This document shows, in pieces, positions 1-4,907 of a DNA stretch of 9,860 nucleotides. The DNA comes from Chloroflexota bacterium (GTDB taxonomy: Bacteria; Chloroflexota; Dehalococcoidia; Lucifugimonadales; Lucifugimonadaceae): the NCBI GenBank assembly GCA_030831265.1, contig JAURLM010000161.1, forward strand, positions 1 through 9,860. Reading direction: 5' to 3'. Made by a program: the position numbers and the translations under genes. Position 1 is the stretch's first letter. Every line of letters starts with the position of its first letter. The notes beneath the pieces were generated by a model. That model was not told the DNA's origin. It worked only from the letters and a program-made list of their open reading frames with translations, and searched no databases.

Positions 1-731
1 CGGCACATCCAGCTTTTCGCGCAGCTTTACGTAGTTGTAGATATCGTCATCGGCCAGCGGGTCCTCGTACCAGAAGTAGTTCAACTCCTCGATGGCACGG
101 CCCACTTTCAACGCCTCCGGATATTCGTAGGCACACGTGGAGTCCAGCATCAGCATGTAGTCATCGCCGACTGCCTTGCGAACGGCCTGACATATCTCTA
201 TGTCCAGGTCTGGCCGCGTCGGTGGATGAATCTTGTATGCGGTCCAGCCTTCACCCTTGAGACGTAGCGCCTCTTCGACGTACGGTTCGACCGTTTGATA
301 GACAGGTGATGACGCGTACGCAGTGATTGACGTTCGATAACCGCCGAGCATTTTGTAGATGGGCAGATTGGCGACCTTTCCGGCCAGGTCCCAGAGGGCC
401 ACGTCAACAGCACCTGCCGCGCGCATGGTGCTGCGCCTGACGCCCATGGCTCAGGACTGCCATAGCTCTTCACGCTGCAAAGGGTCCTTACCCATTAGCC
501 GCGTAGCCGCGGCTTCATGATGGAGATGAGCGAGGCTGCGTCGAAGTCGGCTCCCTGGCTGGAGGTGCCGAGGAACGAGTGGCCCTGCACACCATCATCG
601 GTCGAGACGGTGACGAGGCCCATCATCGCCTTGCCGCCAAAATTACCGAGTGTCCCCGAGATGGCGCTGTAGTTGGTCAGGGGGATGCCATCCCATTCGA
701 ATAGTGTGACCGTGACGTCAGTGATCTTCAT
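1..731 (-). pseudogene. Mandelate racemase/muconate lactonizing enzyme-type (enolase superfamily) gene, frameshifted and with an internal stop, cut by the window edge
   Basis: Read from the ATG at 731, the first 75 or so codons (beginning MKITDVTVTLFEWDG) match the capping N-terminal domain of mandelate racemase-type enzymes up to MKPRL. The frame then runs into TAA at 495-497. The family sequence resumes in another frame (MGKDPLQREELWQS), meets TGA at 451-453, then continues open to the window edge through AAGAVDVALWDLAGK, the KxH motif of AYKIHPP (226-234), MLDST (metal-ligand Asp codon 142-144) and FWYEDPL (metal-ligand Glu codon 64-66). Such enzymes abstract a proton alpha to a carboxylate on a Mg2+-bound sugar acid or related substrate. 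The frameshift is explained exactly by an 8-bp tandem duplication at 496-511, and the TGA is a second lesion. It lies 102 bp downstream of the aldo/keto reductase on the same strand. No clear Shine-Dalgarno precedes the ATG. Sequencing error cannot be excluded, but two separate faults favour a real pseudogene. Confidence 0.8.
496..511. repeat. Perfect 8-bp tandem duplication (TAGCCGCG twice) inside the enolase-type gene
   Basis: The plus strand reads TAGCCGCG at 496-503 and again at 504-511. On the coding strand this is CGCGGCTA repeated. Removing one copy joins codons MKPRL directly to MGKDPLQRE, which restores the expected family sequence. The extra 8 bp therefore both shift the frame and create the premature TAA. 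Confidence 0.9.
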
Positions 732-833
732 ATTCTTGTTCCCGTCACTGCATTATGGCGTGTAGTTGCAGTCGCCTGTATGACCGAATTCAGTACACTC
801 GAGTATGTATAAGGCAAGGCTCCTTTTCGCGTC

Positions 834-1754
834 CTACGTACGCTGGTTCCAGTCACCACCGTGTGCGTCCCACCGTACCTTCAACTCGTCAAGCGCAGCC
901 TGGCTGACCGGCAGCGTCTCGTTCACGATGTTGATGTTGGACACCATGTGTGCCGGGTTCTTGGTGCCGACAATCGCCACGTCAATCTCGTTCTGCGCCA
1001 GCGCAAAGCCCAGCGCCAGTGCTATCGAGTCTTCCGGTTCATTCGGCAGCGGCCCGCTTTCGGCCATCTTCTTGGCTCGCACCAGGTACTCACCGTCGTA
1101 ACCACGACGAGCCTCCTCGCCAGCCCGCGCTCGTGCCCATGTGCCGCCGCCGATCGGGCGCTTGGCGATGATGCCCATGCCGCGAGCCTCTGCTTTTTCG
1201 AGCAGCTTCGACGTGCGTGCAAACTGGTCAGTCAGGTTGAAGGTTGTCTGCAAAGTTGCGAACAGGCCGGAATCCACCGCCCAGTGCGCCTCTTCGCGGT
1301 CTCCGCTGTAGCTGACAAACCGTATCTTCCCGGCAGCCTGCGCGTCTTGCAGCGCCCGTATGCAATCGCCGCGCTCCAGTTCAGCCACGCCGCATGAGTG
1401 AAGCTGCAAAATGTCGATGTAATCCGTCTTGAGACGCTTCAGGCTGCGGTCAACGCTGTCCGCCACCGTCTGGTAGCTCCACGCCTCGCCCTCGTAGTCT
1501 CCGGTGATGTGGCCGGCCTTGCTGGCCAGGACATACTCGCTTCGCCGGTGCGCGACAGTGCGGCCGATCAGCTCCTCCGAGATCTTGTAGCAGGCTGACG
1601 TGTCCAGGAAATTAATCCCGGCGTCCAGCGCGGAGTTCAGCAGTGACGCTGCCTGGTCCGCTTCATCGAAGGTCAACTCGCTGCCGATTTCCGAGAGGCC
1701 GACGCCGAGCCTGCTGACCTCGAGGCCTGTGTTTCCAAACTGGACTCGCTCCAA
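834..1754 (-). CDS. Aldo/keto reductase family oxidoreductase
   Basis: This is a 306-aa NAD(P)H-dependent aldo/keto reductase with the (beta/alpha)8-barrel signature. Counting from the TTG start, the catalytic tetrad is present: D51 and Y56 (FLDTSACY), K79 (ASKAGH) and H119 (LQLHSCG). A C-terminal nucleotide-binding stretch (IVGTKNPAHMVSNI) is also visible. The frame is open upstream to 1826, but TTG at 1754 is preferred: AGGGAG lies 6 nt upstream, and the protein then begins ERVQFGNTGLEVSRLGVG, the usual N-terminus of the family. No signal peptide is seen, so it should be cytoplasmic. It is transcribed away from the enolase-type gene at 1954 and towards the broken one at 1-731. That setting suggests an aldose or hydroxy-carbonyl dehydrogenase feeding acid products to the dehydratase-like enzymes. 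The substrate is unknown; family assignment is very secure. Confidence 0.93.
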   Translation of the reverse strand: MERVQFGNTGLEVSRLGVGLSEIGSELTFDEADQAASLLNSALDAGINFLDTSACYKISEELIGRTVAHRRSEYVLASKAGHITGDYEGEAWSYQTVADSVDRSLKRLKTDYIDILQLHSCGVAELERGDCIRALQDAQAAGKIRFVSYSGDREEAHWAVDSGLFATLQTTFNLTDQFARTSKLLEKAEARGMGIIAKRPIGGGTWARARAGEEARRGYDGEYLVRAKKMAESGPLPNEPEDSIALALGFALAQNEIDVAIVGTKNPAHMVSNINIVNETLPVSQAALDELKVRWDAHGGDWNQRT

Positions 1755-1878
1755 GACGCACTCCCTGTTATTGCGGTTGAGATATTTTCTCCACAGGGTA
1801 ACTCCCGAAAGGCTGGATGTGGTCAATCAGGTGTGTATCGGGCGTGAAAGTGAGAAATTTCGCAGGGCGTACGGCGAG

Positions 1879-1915
1879 ACCTGTACGGCAATGGCCTAAC
1901 ATCCAGGCTACAGGT
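1879..1915. promoter_or_regulatory. Inverted repeat ACCTGTA/TACAGGT in the divergent intergenic region (possible operator)
   Basis: ACCTGTA at 1879-1885 and TACAGGT at 1909-1915 are perfect inverted copies with centres 30 bp apart, about three helical turns. A smaller nested pair, GCCT (1894-1897) and AGGC (1905-1908), lies between them. The repeat sits 39 bp upstream of the ATG at 1954, between two divergent catabolic genes, where a regulator site would be expected. The right arm overlaps TACATT (1915-1920), which could be a weak -10 for the plus-strand gene, but no good -35 was found. No regulator gene is visible in the window. The operator role is an inference. Confidence 0.3.
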
Positions 1916-1953
1916 ACATTTGTGGCAACAAAGCGGGCACATGGGAATCAACG

Positions 1954-3111
1954 ATGAAGATAACCGGGTACAGGACTCTCAAATGGACCTACGACCGAGG
2001 GCGCAGGATTGGTGATGCGAACGGAGTGACCGCAGACGGCATTTCTACGGCAAGCTACCTGTTTCTTGAGACTGACGAAGGCATCACCGGGATTGCACCC
2101 GCCGCGCCGGGAGATATCGCACGGCTCTTCCCGGTGCTGGAAGGGCAGGACCCGCGCGGGACTATCGGCATGTGGAAGCGCATGTCTGATGCCGCGTTCA
2201 AGACCGGTGTGCAAGGCGATACGTTCAACGCCATGTGCGCCCTGGACGCTGCGCTGTGGGACATCAAGGCGAAGGCGGCAGATGAACCGCTCTGGCGAAT
2301 GCTTGGTGCGAGCGAGCCGCGGGTGAAGGGCTATGCGTCCGGGTTGGACATGGGTCTGACAGACGATGAACTGGCCGCGTTCTACCAGCAGTACGCGGAC
2401 CTGGGTTTCGATGGCGGCAAGCTGAAAGTTGGCCTCGATATCGACGCTGACCTGCGTCGGCTCGGAATCGTGAACGATGTTTTGAAGCGCAACGCAAAGC
2501 GGCCTCACTTAATGATCGACTCTAACGAGTACTGGTCACCGAAACAGGCCATTCGTTACATCTCGATGATTGAGGAGAAGTTCGACCTCGCATGGGCGGA
2601 GGAGCCTGCGCGCAGATGGGACTACCGCGGGCTTCGCAAGGTGTCACAGGGCGTTCGGACCGCGGTTGCGACGGGGGAGAACATCAATGGCATCGACGAG
2701 TATTACCCGCTGATTCATAACGAGGCCGTTGATGTGGTGCAGTTCGGGACACTCGGAGTCACGAGTTACTTCCAGGTGGCGCACTTCGCGGAAGCGTATG
2801 AGTTACCTGTCAGCGTAATCGGCGCGCCGGGGAGCGCAATGGCGCAAGTCGCCTCGGCATTGCCCAATCACCTGATGATGGAGGTTAAGGACCTGGCACC
2901 GCCGCCGGGAGTGAGTATCGACAACCGGTTCGAGGATGGGTTCATCGTGATGGGCGATTCACCCGGTTGGGGCATCACGGTCGATGAGCAGCAAGTGGCA
3001 CGTTTGCAGGCTGCTGCGAAGCCGGCCGGTGCGCCGGGATTTCCGAAAGGTCGCAGGGAAGGCGCAGGGCTGTACGTGATACCGCCGCACCACGGTGAAA
3101 CGGGCCTGTAG
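1954..3111 (+). CDS. Mandelate racemase/muconate lactonizing enzyme family (enolase superfamily) protein with atypical active site
   Basis: The product is 385 aa, a normal length for the family. The N-terminal capping domain is roughly residues 1-125 (ending in DAALWDIKAKAADEPLWRMLG) and the barrel follows. The metal ligands appear to be D189 (LMIDSNEYW), E216 (WAEEP) and E242 (ATGENI), with a KxK proton-transfer motif at K156/K158 (GKLKVG). The strand-6 Asp expected in VVQpD is replaced (VVQFGTLG, about 261-268), and the strand-7 His usually seen as PH is missing (PVSVIGAPG, about 285-293), so the Asp-His dyad seems absent. The enzyme should bind a Mg2+-chelated carboxylate, but the reaction (dehydration, epimerisation or other) cannot be assigned. 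The ATG start fits the family N-terminus (MKITGYRTLKW), although no good Shine-Dalgarno precedes it. It is divergent from the aldo/keto reductase and ends before a strong terminator. It is clearly a paralogue type distinct from the gene at 1-731. Confidence 0.92.
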   Translation: MKITGYRTLKWTYDRGRRIGDANGVTADGISTASYLFLETDEGITGIAPAAPGDIARLFPVLEGQDPRGTIGMWKRMSDAAFKTGVQGDTFNAMCALDAALWDIKAKAADEPLWRMLGASEPRVKGYASGLDMGLTDDELAAFYQQYADLGFDGGKLKVGLDIDADLRRLGIVNDVLKRNAKRPHLMIDSNEYWSPKQAIRYISMIEEKFDLAWAEEPARRWDYRGLRKVSQGVRTAVATGENINGIDEYYPLIHNEAVDVVQFGTLGVTSYFQVAHFAEAYELPVSVIGAPGSAMAQVASALPNHLMMEVKDLAPPPGVSIDNRFEDGFIVMGDSPGWGITVDEQQVARLQAAAKPAGAPGFPKGRREGAGLYVIPPHHGETGL

Positions 3112-3151
3112 CCGCGGTCCTGGCCGGGCTTAAGGCAGATGGAAGACAAAA

Positions 3152-3187
3152 AGAAAAGGGGCACGCAAATTAACGTGCCCCTTTTCT
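3152..3187. terminator. Bidirectional intrinsic terminator between convergent genes
   Basis: A perfect 14-bp stem (3152-3165 with 3174-3187) carries a GGGGCACG core and an 8-nt loop. An A-tract lies on the left arm and TTTT on the right arm, so each strand gives a GC-rich hairpin ending in U. It lies 40 bp past the stop of the enolase-type gene (plus) and about 67 bp past the stop of the zinc-ribbon gene (minus), and it can serve both. Confidence 0.9.
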
Positions 3188-3254
3188 GTGTCGAAATCAG
3201 GTGGAATAGCGGCTGATCACCGCCTATGCCGTCCTGTTGTCCACGAACCGATCT

Positions 3255-3395
3255 TTAGGACTTGCCGATCTTGAACATCTTGGTGCCGCAGACTGGGCAT
3301 TTGCCCTGTGTTGCGGGTCGACCGTTCTTCATCGTGATCTGTTCTGCGTTCGACATCTCGCGCTTGGTCTTGCACTTCATGCAGTAGGCTTCCAT
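3255..3395 (-). CDS. DUF5679-like mini zinc-ribbon protein
   Basis: This is a 46-aa protein beginning MEAYCMKCKTKREM and ending CPVCGTKMFKIGKS. It has two Cys pairs, C5-x2-C8 and C33-x2-C36, arranged as a single zinc ribbon with a basic linker (KNGRPATQGK). The ATG at 3395 has AAGGGAG five nucleotides upstream, the best ribosome site in the window, and the stop is TAA. The composition and layout match the small DUF5679 proteins that I recall as common in Chloroflexota; the family name comes from memory, not a search. The function is unknown; small zinc ribbons of this kind often bind nucleic acid or act as accessory factors. It is convergent with the enolase-type gene, sharing the terminator at 3152-3187, and its promoter should lie in 3396-3520. 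Confidence 0.85.
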   Translation of the reverse strand: MEAYCMKCKTKREMSNAEQITMKNGRPATQGKCPVCGTKMFKIGKS

Positions 3396-3585
3396 GGATA
3401 CTCCCTTGCTGAACTCGCAGTCACGGCCCTGCACATCGTATTGCCGTGAACGTGTGGGCTGGACAATACTACAAGTTTTCCTACTTGTCTCTAGTTTGGA
3501 TGCATCTTCGCCGGGCCTTTCGACCGATAGCGGCTGGCCTTGTTATCCGTTAAAGCGTGGGCGTGAACTTAAAACAGAGGGCTAA

Positions 3586-3611
3586 CACCCGTTTCCTAAA
3601 GGAAACGGGTG
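3586..3611. promoter_or_regulatory. Perfect 11-bp hairpin upstream of pheS, function unknown
   Basis: CACCCGTTTCC at 3586-3596 and GGAAACGGGTG at 3601-3611 are exact inverted copies around a TAAA loop. No T-run follows on either strand, so it is not a standard intrinsic terminator. It lies about 150 bp upstream of the TATAAT box and would be outside the pheS transcript if that box is the only promoter. It could be a factor-dependent terminator, a protein-binding palindrome or part of a longer leader. Confidence 0.4.
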
Positions 3612-3756
3612 GTCTGGAACTGCTCAAAGGCTATACAGAGTAAACCGCGGAATTTCACGAAATTCGCATCTTGTCCGCAGTTCAACCATGCCGATACGCC
3701 TGTTTCCCAATAGATTCGTACTGGCTTCAGTTCAGGAAAACCGACAGTTCGGTGGC

Positions 3757-3762
3757 TATAAT
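3757..3762 (+). promoter_or_regulatory. Candidate -10 box of the pheST promoter
   Basis: TATAAT is a perfect sigma-70 -10 hexamer 79 nt upstream of the pheS TTG start, with a nearby TG (3753-3754) close to the extended -10 position. No good -35 is found at 16-18 bp (AGGAAA at 17 bp); TTCAGG at 3731-3736 would need a 20-bp spacer. Transcription would begin near 3769, giving a leader of about 70 nt. Confidence 0.5.
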
Positions 3763-3841
3763 CGCTCTCTGGCGCAAACTTCATCCCGGCAAAGCGTGCC
3801 AAACCGGACAACGTCGGACAAGCACTGAACGGCCGCATAAA

Positions 3842-4849
3842 TTGACCCCAACCGCATCCGAAAACTCGATCTCATCCCTCAAAGCCGAAGCGCTGGAGAA
3901 GCTGGCTGCAGCTGACAATGCAGACAGCATCGAAGCGTGGCGGGTGGAATTTCTTGGCCGTAAAGGCCGTCTCACCGGCATCCTGCGGAACCTGGGTTCG
4001 CTCGATCCGGACGAACGCCGCGCCGCAGGTGCCGCTGCAAACCGGGCCAAGACAGAGCTTGAAGAAGCCTTCGCTGCTCACCAGGACGCATCAAGCCGCT
4101 CCAGCGCACCCAAAGACGCAATTGACATCACGCTGCCCGGTCGCAGGCCTCGTCCGGGCCGCCTGCACCCTTCGACACAGATCATCAGGGAGATGTTGGA
4201 AGCGTTCAACGAGATGGGCTTCCAGACTGTCGAGGGCAACGAGGTTGAGCTGGAACGCTACAACTTCGACATGCTGAACATTCCGGGCGATCACCCGGCA
4301 CGGGACATGCAGGACACGATCTGGATCAACCGGGATCGCAAGTCGTCAGACGGCGGCGTGCTCCTGCGGACGCAGACTTCGCCGATGCAGCCACGCACGA
4401 TGGAGCAGCAGGATCCGCCGGTGCGCATCGTCTCGCCAGGCAAGTGCTTTCGCTTCGAGGCAACCGATGCCACGCACGAATGGCAGTTCCACCAGGTCGA
4501 GGGACTGGCGGTAGATGAAGGCCTCTCGTTCGCAGACCTGAAAGGCACACTCTACGAATTCGCCCGCAGAATCTTCGGGGCTAACCGCAAGGTTCGCTTC
4601 CGCTGCGACTTCTTCCCGTTCGTCGAACCGGGTGTCGATATGTCAATCGACTGGAACGGTAGATGGGTTGAAATACTCGGTGCCGGCATGGTTCACCCGC
4701 AGGTGCTGCGTAACGTTGGCTACGACCCCGAAAAGTACACCGGATTCGCCTTCGGAGTCGGCCCTGAGCGCGTTGCAATGCTGAAATACGGCATCGAGGA
4801 CATCCGGCACTTCTTCAGCAATGATTTGCGCTTCCTCAGCCAGTTCTAA
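3842..4849 (+). CDS. pheS: Phenylalanine--tRNA ligase alpha subunit
   Basis: PheS is the catalytic subunit of the cytoplasmic alpha2beta2 phenylalanyl-tRNA synthetase, which charges tRNA-Phe with phenylalanine using ATP. From the TTG at 3842 it is 335 aa, close to the usual 330-350. The N-terminal coiled-coil arm includes FLGRKGRLTGILRNLG and covers roughly the first 80 residues. Class II motif 2 begins at LLRTQTSPMQ (about 174-183) and runs through GKCFRFEATDATHEWQFHQVEG. Motif 3 is GFAFGVGPERVAMLKYGI (301-318), with the ATP-binding Arg at 310. The frame is open back to a TTG at 3671, but that would add 57 residues unlike the family and would overlap the TATAAT box. TTG 3842 gives the standard N-terminus, though no Shine-Dalgarno precedes it. 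pheT follows after 58 bp on the same strand, the normal pheST operon. Confidence 0.96.
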   Translation: MTPTASENSISSLKAEALEKLAAADNADSIEAWRVEFLGRKGRLTGILRNLGSLDPDERRAAGAAANRAKTELEEAFAAHQDASSRSSAPKDAIDITLPGRRPRPGRLHPSTQIIREMLEAFNEMGFQTVEGNEVELERYNFDMLNIPGDHPARDMQDTIWINRDRKSSDGGVLLRTQTSPMQPRTMEQQDPPVRIVSPGKCFRFEATDATHEWQFHQVEGLAVDEGLSFADLKGTLYEFARRIFGANRKVRFRCDFFPFVEPGVDMSIDWNGRWVEILGAGMVHPQVLRNVGYDPEKYTGFAFGVGPERVAMLKYGIEDIRHFFSNDLRFLSQF

Positions 4850-4907
4850 TCTCAAAAACACTCAAACACCAGCAACACCGTACACTGTACAGGCAGACTG
4901 AAAAGAC

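Larger units (their letters stand above)
3396..3841. other. Gene-free stretch between the zinc-ribbon gene (minus) and pheS (plus)
   Basis: About 450 bp contains no convincing coding frame. It should hold the divergent promoters of the zinc-ribbon gene and pheS. Visible elements are a 6-bp inverted repeat ACAAGT/ACTTGT at 3471-3488, a perfect 11-bp hairpin at 3586-3611 and a TATAAT box at 3757-3762. No phenylalanine-rich leader peptide and no tRNA was seen. Confidence 0.6.

Noticed and set aside
451..453. TGA read as selenocysteine in the enolase-type gene
   Set aside because: The same gene also has an 8-bp frameshift, the family is not known for selenocysteine, and no adjacent SECIS-like hairpin was evident.
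1948..2508. 186-codon minus-strand frame opposite the second enolase-type gene
   Set aside because: It is antisense to conserved coding sequence and has no recognisable motif or ribosome site.
3586..3620. T-box riboswitch upstream of pheS
   Set aside because: Only GGGTGGT resembles the T-box sequence. The following bases do not match, no specifier stem was found, and there is no terminator/antiterminator pair.
3671..3841. Longer PheS starting at TTG 3671
   Set aside because: The extra 57 residues do not resemble PheS, and the start lies upstream of the TATAAT box.
4885..4892. CTGTACAG palindrome between pheS and pheT
   Set aside because: An 8-bp self-complementary sequence is expected by chance at this frequency and nothing else supports a site there.
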